Origin: Clostridiales bacterium UBA6114
GTDB lineage: Bacteria > Bacillota > Clostridia > Oscillospirales > Butyricicoccaceae
Reading direction: 5' to 3'
NCBI GenBank assembly: GCA_002423435.1
Contig: DIWE01000009.1
Location: 55,804-119,803 of the forward strand
DNA length: 64,000 nt
This document shows, one piece after another, positions 1-8,475 of this stretch. The notes beneath the pieces are model-generated. The model had not been told where the DNA came from. It worked only from the letters and a program-made list of their open reading frames with translations, and made no database searches. The translations under genes and the position numbers were made by a program. The stretch's first letter is position 1, and every line of letters begins with the position of its first letter.

Positions 1-2
1 GG

Positions 3-152
3 GAGCTGTTGCTCCTGAGGTACGCAAACGAGCTTTCCGTCGGTGAAATTTCGGTGATCATGGGTATGTCTCGCTTCGCGGTTTACCGCAGGACAAGTTC
101 CGCGCTGGCGGCCCTGAAAGTATTGCTTGGAGAGGGGGATTCCAATGAATAG
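3..152 (+). CDS. C-terminal end of a sigma-70-family factor (region 4), partial
   Basis: The reading frame is open from the window edge to a TAG stop and gives 49 residues. They look like the DNA-binding region 4 of a sigma-70-type factor: LLLRYANELSVGEIS, then a second helix MGMSRFAVYR and a basic tail. The stop overlaps the ATG of the next gene, so the factor is translationally coupled to the ABC module that follows. A sigma-like regulator heading an ABC export operon is common in Firmicutes. The N-terminal part is outside the window, so the subfamily (ECF or sporulation-type) cannot be decided. Confidence 0.7.
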   Translation, partial: ELLLLRYANELSVGEISVIMGMSRFAVYRRTSSALAALKVLLGEGDSNE

Positions 153-897
153 AAAACTGAAAAACGCCCTGCGGTCAGCCTTTGAAGTGCCGGAGCCTGT
201 GGATAAAAAGCGGTTTTTGGAGTCACTGCGCTATCCCAAAATCACCCGTCGGAATTTCTTTCTCAGCCAGCTTGGCTATATCCGCAAACGGATCTGGGCG
301 CTTTCCGTATTGATTGTACTCGCTGGCTGGGCAGTTGCATTCTTGTCCCCGCTGTCTGCAAACTGGCATATTGAAGAGGAAAAGATCTGGATCATTTCCG
401 CACTCCTGCCCTTTCTGGCGCTGCTGACAGCTACTGAAATTTATCGCTCCGCGGCTTACCGCATGGCGGAGCTGGAAATAAGCTGCCGGTTCAGCCTGCC
501 GCAAATTATTATAGCACGCGCGGCCATTTTAGGCGGAGGGAATTTTCTTGTTCTGGCTATGCTGCTGACCTTTATCAGCCGGGTATCGCCATACGGTCTG
601 CTGCAGGCCGCAACGTACCTGCTTGTGCCGTATCTCATCACCTGCGGTGTTTGCCTGCTGATACTGAACAAAGTTCACGGTAAGGAAAGCATATACGGCT
701 GTGCCGTGGCGGCCTGCTTTGTCAGCATGACGAATGTCATATTCAGCACGACGATGCAGATTCTCTATTCGAACGCATTCCTGATCTACTGGCTGCTTGT
801 GTTTGCCGCCGGCGCTTTGCTCGTCGGCATTCAGATACGGTGCCTGCTCAAACAAACGGAGGATAGAACATGCAACAACTTACTCTTGACCGAGTGA
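145..897 (+). CDS. Membrane protein of an ABC export module
   Basis: A 250-residue protein with a soluble basic N-terminus of about 50 residues followed by about six hydrophobic helices, ending in a short charged tail. I chose the ATG at 145 because GGAGAGGGGG stands just before it; a TTG at 127 in the same frame is less well placed. It overlaps the sigma-like factor upstream and the ATPase downstream (start at 870), so it is part of one coupled operon. No conserved motif is recognised. It is probably an accessory or permease subunit of the ABC exporter encoded next to it (inference from context). Confidence 0.6.
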   Translation: MNRKLKNALRSAFEVPEPVDKKRFLESLRYPKITRRNFFLSQLGYIRKRIWALSVLIVLAGWAVAFLSPLSANWHIEEEKIWIISALLPFLALLTATEIYRSAAYRMAELEISCRFSLPQIIIARAAILGGGNFLVLAMLLTFISRVSPYGLLQAATYLLVPYLITCGVCLLILNKVHGKESIYGCAVAACFVSMTNVIFSTTMQILYSNAFLIYWLLVFAAGALLVGIQIRCLLKQTEDRTCNNLLLTE

Positions 898-1739
898 CAA
901 AACACTATGGCAGTAAAATCGCCTGCGACCGTATTTCTCTGGTTCTTCATCAAGGCGTGTACGGTCTGCTTGGAGCGAACGGCGCGGGCAAGACCACCCT
1001 GATGCGGATGATGTGCGGGGTACTGACCCCGACCTCCGGAAGCATCGCCTATGACGGAATGGATGTGAGCCGCGAGGATTACCGCGACGCTCTGGGGTAT
1101 CAACCGCAGGAATTCGGTTATTATCCGGAATTCTCTGCTATGGACTTTATGCTTTACATCGCCGCGCTCAAAGGGATTCCCAAACCGCGTGCCAAGGAAA
1201 AAGCGTGGGAGCTGCTGGAGCTTGTTTCCCTTGAAAAGGAATCGAAAAAGAAAATCAAGACCTTTTCCGGCGGCATGAAGCAGCGGCTCGGCGTCGCCCA
1301 GTCGATGCTGAACGACCCGAAGATTCTGATCTTGGACGAACCGACGGCCGGACTTGATCCCAAGGAGCGGATACGCTTTCGCAATTTGATTTCCCGCCTT
1401 GGCGCTGATCGGATTGTACTGCTTTCCACCCATATCGTTTCGGATGTGGAGCACATTGCCGACACCATTTTGGTGATGAAGGACGGCCAGTTAATCCACA
1501 ATGGCTCGCTGGAAGAAATCATCCGCACGATAGAGGGTAAGGTTTGGGAGTGTGTTGTGCAGCAAGAGGCAGCGGATGTCCTGTGCGAAAAGTACCCTGT
1601 CATCAATTTACGGCAAGAGAATCAGAATATATTTTTACGTCTGATCTGCGAGAAAAAGCCATGCGATTCGGCGGTAAACGCGCAGGCTGCTTTGGAAGAT
1701 CTTTATCTGTATTATTTCAGCGGGGTGAGCGGACAATGA
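870..1739 (+). CDS. ABC transporter ATP-binding protein
   Basis: A 289-residue ATPase of the ABC-2 export type (CcmA/NatA-like). It shows Walker A GANGAGKTT near residue 35, the signature SGGMKQRLGVAQ, Walker B ILILDEPTAGLD and the switch histidine in STHIVSDVEH. The roughly 75 C-terminal residues after the core are poorly conserved, as is usual for exporters of this class. It would energise the permease starting at 1736, with which it overlaps. The substrate cannot be read from the sequence; antibiotics, peptides or sodium are the usual ones for this family. Confidence 0.9.
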   Translation: MQQLTLDRVTKHYGSKIACDRISLVLHQGVYGLLGANGAGKTTLMRMMCGVLTPTSGSIAYDGMDVSREDYRDALGYQPQEFGYYPEFSAMDFMLYIAALKGIPKPRAKEKAWELLELVSLEKESKKKIKTFSGGMKQRLGVAQSMLNDPKILILDEPTAGLDPKERIRFRNLISRLGADRIVLLSTHIVSDVEHIADTILVMKDGQLIHNGSLEEIIRTIEGKVWECVVQQEAADVLCEKYPVINLRQENQNIFLRLICEKKPCDSAVNAQAALEDLYLYYFSGVSGQ

Positions 1740-2953
1740 GCAGTTTTTGGAGTTTGGCAGGATTTGAATATAAAAAGATATTGCGGAAAAGAAGCGTGCA
1801 GGTTGCTCTGCTGCTTGCCGTTATCGTTACCGCCGTCAGCGTCGGGGGGACATTGCTCGGCAGCTCCTATGTGGACGGTGAAGTATATGAGTCTAACTAT
1901 GAAGCCATGGTCAGAGATCGGGCATATGCGCACGCCCTTACCGGACGGGAGTTGAACGGGGAGCTGATCATGGAAGCGGCGAATGCTTACACGCAAATTC
2001 CCGAATCCGACAAGTATCAGGATACAGCGGAATATCAAACGTTCGCACGGCCATACAGCGGGATTTATTCAATCAGCCGTACCGTTTACAACACCGAATC
2101 CCGCCGGTTCAACATGGAGGATTTTCAAGAACTGACCGAAACGCAGGCAAATCAGCTATATGAGGCACGGCGCGATAAGCAGGTGCGGCTTGTGGAAGCA
2201 ACGAACATGAGCGATAAGGCCAAAGAAAAAGTGCTGGCACTGGATGCGCAGATAAAAACGCCCTTTACCTTCTCCTATACAGACGGCTATACTCGATTTT
2301 TTGTCATAATATACACCTTTGGACTGACCGCAGCTTTCATAATGGCGATCTGTGTTGCGCCGCTGTTTTCCGGCGAGTATACTACCGGAGCCGATCAGCT
2401 CATTCTGGCTTCAAAGCATGGGAAGAATAAGCTCATCGGGGCCAAGCTGTTCACCGGCTTTTCACTGGCGGCGGCTATCTGCCTGGCACTTACCGCAGTG
2501 GGTTATTTTCTTTCCCTGCTCTTCTTCGGCTTTGACGGCGCGAATGCCCCACTGCAGCTCTATATGCCGATGTCGCCTTATCCCCTGACCATGGGGCAAA
2601 CGGCGCTGATCCTTGTCTTCTGCACTTTTTTTGCCTGCCTGATGACGGCGGCAATTACCATGCTGCTGTCCGCGCGGCTGAAATCACCGTTTGGCGTAAT
2701 TATTCTTGTGGGGCTGCTGCTGATTGTGCCAATGTTTATCAATGCCCCTGAAACAAACATAACGCTGTACAATCTGTTTCATCTTCTTCCGACAAATATG
2801 ATGGCCATCTGGGGAGCGGCCGCCGAAATTCAATACGAGCTGTTCGGACTGGTCATAAGGCCTTACGTGTTTCTGCCGATGTTTGCAGCGGCGATAAGCA
2901 CTCTTCTTACGCCATTTGCCTACCGCTCATTCAAAAATCATCAGATTGTATAA
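1736..2953 (+). CDS. ABC-2-type permease
   Basis: A 405-residue membrane protein. The frame is open much further upstream, but the ATG at 1736 overlaps the ATPase stop and gives a normal permease N-terminus (MSSFWSLAGFEYKKILRKR) followed by a first transmembrane helix. A large extracytoplasmic loop of about 150 residues separates helix 1 from a cluster of five C-terminal helices. This is the ABC-2 permease layout seen in NatB- and LinearmycinR-type exporters. It is the last gene of the sigma-like/ABC operon and is followed by a hairpin and a terminator at 3014-3051. Confidence 0.8.
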   Translation: MSSFWSLAGFEYKKILRKRSVQVALLLAVIVTAVSVGGTLLGSSYVDGEVYESNYEAMVRDRAYAHALTGRELNGELIMEAANAYTQIPESDKYQDTAEYQTFARPYSGIYSISRTVYNTESRRFNMEDFQELTETQANQLYEARRDKQVRLVEATNMSDKAKEKVLALDAQIKTPFTFSYTDGYTRFFVIIYTFGLTAAFIMAICVAPLFSGEYTTGADQLILASKHGKNKLIGAKLFTGFSLAAAICLALTAVGYFLSLLFFGFDGANAPLQLYMPMSPYPLTMGQTALILVFCTFFACLMTAAITMLLSARLKSPFGVIILVGLLLIVPMFINAPETNITLYNLFHLLPTNMMAIWGAAAEIQYELFGLVIRPYVFLPMFAAAISTLLTPFAYRSFKNHQIV

Positions 2954-2960
2954 TCGATAC

Positions 2961-3100
2961 CGGGAGCAGCCATTAAGCGCCGCTCCCGGTCCGTATTCAG
3001 TTTGCGTCATAGGGCGGGTTCACAATTTATCCTTGTGACTACCCGCTTTTTGGGCGGGCAATGTTTTTATTGATAAGTAACCGGCTTTTTAAAGCCGGTT
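2961..3100 (+). terminator. Hairpins and intrinsic terminator after the ABC operon
   Basis: Three stems follow the permease stop. CCGGGAGC pairs with GCTCCCGG (2961-2991). GCGGGT at 3014 pairs with ACCCGC at 3041, with an inner TCACAA/TTGTGA stem, and TTTTT follows at 3047-3051; this is the best terminator for the operon. A third stem at 3079-3100 (AACCGGCTTT/AAAGCCGGTT) lies between this operon and the convergent gene at 3133-3477 and could serve either strand. Confidence 0.65.
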
Positions 3101-3132
3101 CAGCATAGAGCATCTGCTTTATAGATATAGCA

Positions 3133-3477
3133 TCAATCAATATTTTTTTTGCATTTGCCATCGCAAAGAATGTTTATTACGACGCAGCTTTTTTCGGGTT
3201 CGTGCTTAGGTTCTTCTTTTTCCTTTTCTACCCAGCATGGCTTCCTTTCAAGGCACTTGCAACGGGGTTTTTCCACCGGAGCATAATCATCCTCATAACA
3301 CTTCGGCTCTTCGTAATGAGGCTCTTTGGCTTCGCATTTAAACTTGTCGTAAAAGCTGTATTTTTCAAACGGCTTTTCCTTTTTACAGATGACGTTAATT
3401 GTACAGCATTCGCCTTCTTTTTCCCTGTGTTTCGGCTCCGGCTTATACTCAGCTTCTTTTTCATGATACATAAACAT
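3133..3477 (-). CDS. Cysteine-rich, highly charged protein of unknown function
   Basis: A 114-residue protein, not recognised. It is very rich in Lys, Glu, Pro, Tyr and Cys, has no membrane segment or signal peptide, and contains two related boxes, CCTINVICKK near the N-terminus and CVVINILCDGKC near the C-terminus. Between them lies a Cys/Lys/Glu spacer with CKCLERKPC. An AAGGGG precedes the ATG. Such tyrosine- and cysteine-rich charged proteins are often spore-coat or exosporium components; since the organism appears to sporulate, that is a reasonable but unproven guess. It stands alone between a terminator and the divergent tepA gene. Confidence 0.55.
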   Translation of the reverse strand: MFMYHEKEAEYKPEPKHREKEGECCTINVICKKEKPFEKYSFYDKFKCEAKEPHYEEPKCYEDDYAPVEKPRCKCLERKPCWVEKEKEEPKHEPEKSCVVINILCDGKCKKNID

Positions 3478-3657
3478 TTAAAAGCAATCCCCTTTTCAAA
3501 TTGATGCATTATATGTTATGTCGAAAAAATATATAAAGTGACGAAAGGAAACGACATGCCGCGAGCTGCCGCTGCTGCGCCGCATACTTTTGGTATCAAA
3601 CAGATTTTATTGTATAAAATAAAAAAGAAATAAGAAAGCAAAGGGCGGTTATAAGGC

Positions 3658-4383
3658 TTGTGCACTAAAAATGAAGAGGAAAACGCCGAGGTACAGCAGG
3701 CTGCCGATAATTCGGTCGCGAATTTTGCATCCATTACGACAAAAAATTCCCGGGGCTCCCTGCACTGCATCACGATCGTGGGACAGATCGAAGGCCATAT
3801 CATTCTCCCCCCGCAAAATAAAACGACAAAATATGAGCACGTTCTGCCTCAGCTCGCCGCGATTGAGGAAAGCGACGAAATCGACGGCCTTTTGATCCTG
3901 TTAAACACGATGGGCGGAGACGTCGAGGCGGGGCTCGCCATCGCGGAGCTGATTTCCGGAATGAAAACACCGACGGTGTCGCTGGTTTTGGGCGGCGGGC
4001 ATTCGATCGGCGTTCCGCTCGCCGTGTCGGCCATGCGATCGTTTATCGCTCCGACCGCCTCCATGACGATCCATCCCGTCCGTTTAAACGGCGTCATTAT
4101 CGGAGTGCCGCAAACATTTACCTATTTTGAAAAAATCCAGGAGCGGATTATCGATTTCGTAACAAAAAATTCCAGGGTGGATCCCCAGGAATTCCGCAGG
4201 CTGATGCTCTCGACCGGCCAGCTGATGAGCGACGTCGGGACGGTCCTGTACGGCGACGAGGCGGTGAAAATCGGCCTGATCGACGAGGTCGGCGGGCTGT
4301 CCGACGCGATCGGATGTCTCCATAATATGATTGAAGAGAGGAGGAACGGGCAAGGTGACGCTCTACACACCAATGGCATATGA
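3658..4383 (+). CDS. tepA: ClpP-family serine protease (TepA-like)
   Basis: A 241-residue cytosolic protein of the ClpP/crotonase fold. The nucleophile serine lies in GGGHSIGVPLA and the histidine in MTIHPVR, followed by the QERIIDFV segment and a GLIDEVGG end typical of ClpP-like proteases. TepA in B. subtilis is a ClpP-like protein linked to protein export and degradation of spore SASPs (family knowledge). A TTG start with AAAGGGCGG upstream fits best. The next gene is ylzJ, the same neighbour as in Bacillus, which supports the assignment. A start further downstream is possible, because the first 15 residues are unconserved. Confidence 0.8.
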   Translation: MCTKNEEENAEVQQAADNSVANFASITTKNSRGSLHCITIVGQIEGHIILPPQNKTTKYEHVLPQLAAIEESDEIDGLLILLNTMGGDVEAGLAIAELISGMKTPTVSLVLGGGHSIGVPLAVSAMRSFIAPTASMTIHPVRLNGVIIGVPQTFTYFEKIQERIIDFVTKNSRVDPQEFRRLMLSTGQLMSDVGTVLYGDEAVKIGLIDEVGGLSDAIGCLHNMIEERRNGQGDALHTNGI

Positions 4384-4531
4384 CGACCTTTGCGGCTACG
4401 ATTACCCCCAGCCGGAATACCGCATGGAACAGGGAATCCTTGTGGAAATGCGGCGCGACGCCTACGGCGTCATGCGAAGAAGCCGTATGATCACAACCGA
4501 CCTTTCGTCCTATCTTAAATTTACGCTATAA
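4355..4531 (+). CDS. ylzJ: YlzJ-like small protein
   Basis: A 58-residue protein beginning at GTG 4355 (sequence after the start: TLYTPMAYDDL), overlapping the end of tepA. The frame could be read from 4331, but GAGGAACGGG is positioned for the GTG and the LYTPM beginning matches the YlzJ family. The function of YlzJ is unknown; the tepA-ylzJ pairing is conserved in spore-forming Firmicutes. It ends at an intrinsic terminator. Confidence 0.7.
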   Translation: MTLYTPMAYDDLCGYDYPQPEYRMEQGILVEMRRDAYGVMRRSRMITTDLSSYLKFTL

Positions 4532-4535
4532 AAAA

Positions 4536-4563
4536 CGGAGAGGGGCGTTCCCTCTCCGCTTTT
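4536..4563 (+). terminator. Intrinsic terminator of tepA-ylzJ
   Basis: CGGAGAGGG (4536-4544) pairs perfectly with CCCTCTCCG (4550-4558), loop GCGTT, followed by CTTTT. The T-run touches the left end of the MITE-like element at 4562. Confidence 0.85.
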
Positions 4564-4723
4564 AGAGCGTGTTCACACTATCTGAAATGCTCGGATTGCG
4601 AGCGGAATTTTCGTCAGACGAGGCGCTTTTTCGCAGGAATGATTCATTTCAAGGAAAAGCAAGAAGTATAGTGGAAATTCCACCGTAAGACGGACGTTAA
4701 ACGGTAGTGTGAACACGCTCTAA
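4562..4723. mobile_element. MITE-like element with 19-bp perfect terminal inverted repeats
   Basis: TTAGAGCGTGTTCACACTA at 4562-4580 is repeated as an exact inverse at 4705-4723, enclosing 162 bp with no reading frame of note. This is the form of a non-autonomous miniature transposable element. The right repeat supplies the stop codon (TAG, minus strand) of the nitroreductase gene, so the insertion seems to have reshaped that gene's 3' end. No clear target-site duplication is seen at the edges. No second copy was noticed in this window. Confidence 0.7.
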
Positions 4724-5259
4724 TAGCTGTTGTAGCTTGCGATCTCTTCCATTGCCTTTCGCTTTTTCTGCCGGATCTCAGGGCTCTTCGCATAGCCGAC
4801 AGCGACCGCCAGATGGATATACAGCTCTTCCGGGACCGAAAGCAGTTTTTTGATTTTCTCCCTGTCGATCCAGCTCATGATACAGGTTGAAAGCCCCGTT
4901 TCCGTCGCCGCAAGCGTCAGATAACCCGTCGCGATCCCGATGTCCACCCCTCTGTTGCCCTGGCTTGAGAATTGCGCCGAGGAAAACCTCTTCTTTGTCT
5001 GATTCTCGATTGCGACGATATAGGCGGGAACCTGAGCGGCAAAGCGGTTGATCCCCGTCTCCTTGTCGTACACACATTCCGCAAACCTTAAAACCTGTTT
5101 TGCATCATCCACGACGACAAAACGCCACGGCTGACCGTTATGGCCCGACGGCGCAAGGCGCGCCGCTTCGATCAGGGCGTTCAGTTTTTCACGCGGCACC
5201 CTCTCGTCGGAATAATCGCGGCAGCTTTCACGTTTTTGGATCAGTTCAAATACATCCAT
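4720..5259 (-). CDS. Nitroreductase family protein
   Basis: A 179-residue FMN-dependent oxidoreductase of the nitroreductase fold. It has the N-terminal ELIQKRESCRDYSDE segment with the conserved RxS/R-Y FMN contacts, APSGHNGQPWRFVVV, and a central GIATGYLTLAATETGLST motif. The start at 5259 is preferred over 5268 because GGAAGG is correctly spaced from it. The product probably reduces quinones, nitro compounds or similar with NAD(P)H; the true substrate is unknown. The last codons lie against the MITE-like element, whose terminal repeat gives the stop. Confidence 0.85.
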   Translation of the reverse strand: MDVFELIQKRESCRDYSDERVPREKLNALIEAARLAPSGHNGQPWRFVVVDDAKQVLRFAECVYDKETGINRFAAQVPAYIVAIENQTKKRFSSAQFSSQGNRGVDIGIATGYLTLAATETGLSTCIMSWIDREKIKKLLSVPEELYIHLAVAVGYAKSPEIRQKKRKAMEEIASYNSY

Positions 5260-5298
5260 AGCCACCATCCTTCCGTTTTTTTCTATTTTATCATACCG

Positions 5299-5973
5299 TT
5301 ACCGCAAAATACCATATTTTGTTTTGGCGCGCAGCAAGATCTTTTCAAGCCTGCCCGCGAAAAAGAACAGGAAAAACACATTGCCGAGCCCGTGCATCAG
5401 GTCCATATAGGCGCTTTGCGAATAGGCCAGCCAAAAGCCGGAGGCCGTGGCGCCGACAAAGGATATCAGGTACCAGAGGTTCATAAGCCATCCAAAAAGG
5501 ATGCCGGAGGCAAGCCCGAAAAAAAGCTTTGCAAAGCGGCTTTTGATTTTGAGCCTATGGAACAAAAAACCGGCGGCGAGGCCCATCAGTCCCCAGGAAA
5601 GCATCTGCCACGGCGTCCACGGCCCCTGCCCCAGAAAGAGGTTGGAGGCAAACGCCGCGAGCACGCCGACCATCATCCCGGTCTGGCCCCCGAAGACGGA
5701 CGCCGCGCAGATGACGAAAAAGGACAGCGGCTGCACGCTCGGAACGGCCGCGAAAAGGACGCGTCCCGCTGCCGCGGCCGCCGAGAGCGCCGAAATCAGC
5801 ACCATTTCCTCGGTTGAGATGCGTTTTCCCTCAAATCCGGACATAAAAAGGAGAAAGCAAAGCAGCATCATGAGATAAGCACCCGGCATAAAGAGCCCGC
5901 GCGCGACGAAAAACACGGCGAGTCCCCCGCAAAAAACCGTGAAAACGCGCCAAAGCGCCTTCTTTTCAGCCAT
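5299..5973 (-). CDS. ECF transporter S component (substrate-binding membrane protein)
   Basis: A 224-residue integral membrane protein with about six helices, including GQGPWTPWQMLSWGLMGLAAG, a feature of the ECF S-component group that includes predicted cobalamin carriers. It overlaps the fused ATPase gene, and the set is completed by EcfT and a DUF4430 lipoprotein. S components bind the vitamin and insert into the shared energising module. The neighbouring DUF4430 domain resembles the C-terminal domain of transcobalamin, so cobalamin or a related corrinoid is the leading substrate (inference). Last gene of the operon. Confidence 0.75.
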   Translation of the reverse strand: MAEKKALWRVFTVFCGGLAVFFVARGLFMPGAYLMMLLCFLLFMSGFEGKRISTEEMVLISALSAAAAAGRVLFAAVPSVQPLSFFVICAASVFGGQTGMMVGVLAAFASNLFLGQGPWTPWQMLSWGLMGLAAGFLFHRLKIKSRFAKLFFGLASGILFGWLMNLWYLISFVGATASGFWLAYSQSAYMDLMHGLGNVFFLFFFAGRLEKILLRAKTKYGILR

Positions 5974-7600
5974 GGCCGATCACCACATCCCGCAGGGTCA
6001 GCGCGCCGGGCAGAAGGTCGCCGAGCATGCGCGAAAGCGCCGTATTGTAGAAAAAGCTGTCGCCGAAAAAGTCCCGCCGCTCCTGAAATTCGCCGAGCGC
6101 CCCGTCGAAAAGGATGGCAAACCGTTTGGCGTTCCGGGCGCAAAACTCGATATCATGGCTCGCCATAAGGACCGTTTTTCCCGATTCGACAAACGCCGAG
6201 AGCACTTTTGAGAGCTCCTCCTTTGCGACGGCGTCAATCCCCTTTGTCGCCTCGTCCAGAAGCAGCACGTCGGGCGAGAGCAAAAGAGCACACAAAATCA
6301 TCAGCTTCTGGCGCTGACCTCCGCTTAGATCGTAAGGATGCATCCCGAGCGTCCCCTCCATGCCCAGTGCGCAAATAAGCTCGTCGCGGACCGTTTTGCT
6401 CGCGCCCGTAAATTCCAGTTCCTCTGCCACGGTGTCGAAGGTGAAGTAAAACGCGGGATTCTGAGGGACATAAGCCGCAGCGCGGTTTAATTCGCCGCGC
6501 CTAAGCTTTCTGATGTTTTTCCCGCCCGCCTCGATCCTGCCGTCCTGCGGCGTCAGAAGGCCGCTTAGAAGCTTTAACAGGGTGCTTTTCCCGCTTCCGT
6601 TCCCGCCCAGGATCGCGCAGAAGTCCCCCTTGTTTACGGTCATGTCGAGGCTTCGGATAACGGGACGGTCCGACTCCGGGTAGGAAAAAAGCAGGTTTGA
6701 CGCTGAAAGCGCCGCGCCTCCCCCTCCGCCGGACGCGTAATCCGCCCCGGGAGCAAGCGCGAACAGGGAGGCATGCCGATGTGCAAACTCCCGCCCTTCT
6801 TTCAGATCGAGCGGCGCTTTTTCGCCTGTTATTCCTGCACAGGCGTATATTTTCGCGGGAGTCGGCATAAAGGAAAGGGCGGCTAAGTCCCCAGCCTCCA
6901 TCATCGCGGCGACCGCATTTGCAGGGGTGTCAAGGTATTTGGCTTTACCGTCTTCCATAAAAAGCAGACGGTCGCAAACGGGAAGGAGCTCCTCCGTTTT
7001 GTGCTCGCTTATGACGGCCGTGATCCCGAATTCGCGATTTGCGCGCAGGATCATGTTCAAAAGAGCGTCCTGTGCCACGGGGTCGAGCTGGGAAAACGGC
7101 TCGTCGAACAAAACAAGCTCCGGCCGCAGCGCGAGCACAGCGCACAGGTTGACCATCTGCCGCTGGCCGCCGGAAATGCGGTGCGGGGATTTTGCAAGGA
7201 GGTCCGAAAGGCCGAAAAACCCGGACACCTCCGATACCCTTTTTCGGATATCGGCGCTCGGGAGCCCCAGGTTTTCGAGCGCAAAGGCCATTTCGGACAG
7301 CACGGTGTCCATGACCGTCTGGCTTTCGGCGTCCTGAAAAACGATCCCGATCGAGCCCGTAAGTTCCGCATCCGGCATCCCGTCCATATCGCGTCCCTTG
7401 AAATATATTTTTCCGAGCCTCTTGCCCTGCGGCGCGATCTCCCTTTTGACCGAAAGCAAAAGCGTTGTTTTCCCGCACCCGGTCGGTCCGCAGACAAACA
7501 GGACCTCACCGCGGCGAAGCTCAAAATCGATGTCGGAGAGCGCAGGGGACGAGGCCCCGGGATAGAAAAACGAAAAATGCTCTGCTTTTAAGAGCGGCAT
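5966..7600 (-). CDS. ECF transporter ATPase, two fused ABC domains
   Basis: A 544-residue fusion of two ABC ATPase domains that are usually separate (EcfA1 and EcfA2). Domain 1 has Walker A GPTGCGKTT near residue 40, SGGQRQMVNL and LVLFDEP. Domain 2, from about residue 295, has GGNGSGKSTLLK, SGGQRQKLMI and VLLLDEATKG. Both domains keep all nucleotide-binding motifs, so both look active. It sits in the cytoplasm on EcfT and drives uptake through the S component encoded immediately downstream. It overlaps both neighbours (EcfT 7588, EcfS 5973). Confidence 0.9.
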   Translation of the reverse strand: MPLLKAEHFSFFYPGASSPALSDIDFELRRGEVLFVCGPTGCGKTTLLLSVKREIAPQGKRLGKIYFKGRDMDGMPDAELTGSIGIVFQDAESQTVMDTVLSEMAFALENLGLPSADIRKRVSEVSGFFGLSDLLAKSPHRISGGQRQMVNLCAVLALRPELVLFDEPFSQLDPVAQDALLNMILRANREFGITAVISEHKTEELLPVCDRLLFMEDGKAKYLDTPANAVAAMMEAGDLAALSFMPTPAKIYACAGITGEKAPLDLKEGREFAHRHASLFALAPGADYASGGGGGAALSASNLLFSYPESDRPVIRSLDMTVNKGDFCAILGGNGSGKSTLLKLLSGLLTPQDGRIEAGGKNIRKLRRGELNRAAAYVPQNPAFYFTFDTVAEELEFTGASKTVRDELICALGMEGTLGMHPYDLSGGQRQKLMILCALLLSPDVLLLDEATKGIDAVAKEELSKVLSAFVESGKTVLMASHDIEFCARNAKRFAILFDGALGEFQERRDFFGDSFFYNTALSRMLGDLLPGALTLRDVVIGHG

Positions 7601-8475
7601 CCCTGCGGCGCCTCCTTTTCTGTTTTGCCCGCGTACGCCCCGACCCTGAAAAGCGGCGCTGCAGACAGTAAAAAATACATCAGATACAACAGGCAGTCGG
7701 CCGGAGAGAGGGCCGATATCCGAAGACGCGGAAAAATCTGAAATCCGGGATGGCCGAAGGCGACGCCCAAAAGAATCAGCGCGGTTAAAAGGCAGGTGAG
7801 CGCGGCAAAAACAAGGTCCCGCCGTCTGAGCCGGTAGGAGTATAGACTTGTCCTCTTCTTAAGGCCGTAGCCGCGCGTCTTCATCGACAGCGCGGATATG
7901 AGCGCGCTTTCGAGCGAATAGGCGACAAGCGCGTTCAGAATCTGCGCGCCGTCGCCCAGGCGTTTTTTAAGGCTTCCCTTGGAGATGTCGATCCCCTTTA
8001 TTTTCAGGATCAGCTGGATCTCTCCCAGACGTTTTAAGAACAGGGCGGAAAACGAAAGCGTCATGCAGATGAGCAGCGCCGTTTTCGGAATAAGCCGCCC
8101 GAACACGAAAAGGAACTCGTCGACCGCAATGCTTTTGCTCCACAGAGCCGAGATCAGAATGATGCAAAGGACCAAAAGCGCGGACGTAAGCCCCCAGATC
8201 AGCGATTCCAGCGTCACGGGCCGGTCAAACAGATAAAACAGCACATGCACTCCGCGGTGGTTAAAGAGCAGATTCAACAAGATCATCGCCGCGGCGAGAA
8301 AACCGTAAAACCCGCGCAGCGAAAACCCGCCCGCGCCGGAGATCCGAAGGTAGACAAAAAGCACCGCAAAGACCGCCGCGAGGCAAAAGGGATTCATGGT
8401 CGCCATGACGCAGAGCGCGAGACAGACCAGATAAATACACTTTGTAAGCGGGTGCAGGTACGAAAACCAGGTCAT
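7588..8475 (-). CDS. ecfT: ECF transporter transmembrane component EcfT
   Basis: A 295-residue membrane protein with several hydrophobic helices at the N-terminus, a long cytoplasmic coupling region with SALSMKTRGYGLKKRTS (the conserved EcfT Ala-Arg-Gly coupling motif) and further C-terminal helices. It joins the S component to the ATPase. Its ATG overlaps the stop of the DUF4430 gene in an ATGA, and its end overlaps the ATPase start, so all four genes are one translationally coupled operon. Confidence 0.88.
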   Translation of the reverse strand: MTWFSYLHPLTKCIYLVCLALCVMATMNPFCLAAVFAVLFVYLRISGAGGFSLRGFYGFLAAAMILLNLLFNHRGVHVLFYLFDRPVTLESLIWGLTSALLVLCIILISALWSKSIAVDEFLFVFGRLIPKTALLICMTLSFSALFLKRLGEIQLILKIKGIDISKGSLKKRLGDGAQILNALVAYSLESALISALSMKTRGYGLKKRTSLYSYRLRRRDLVFAALTCLLTALILLGVAFGHPGFQIFPRLRISALSPADCLLYLMYFLLSAAPLFRVGAYAGKTEKEAPQGCRS

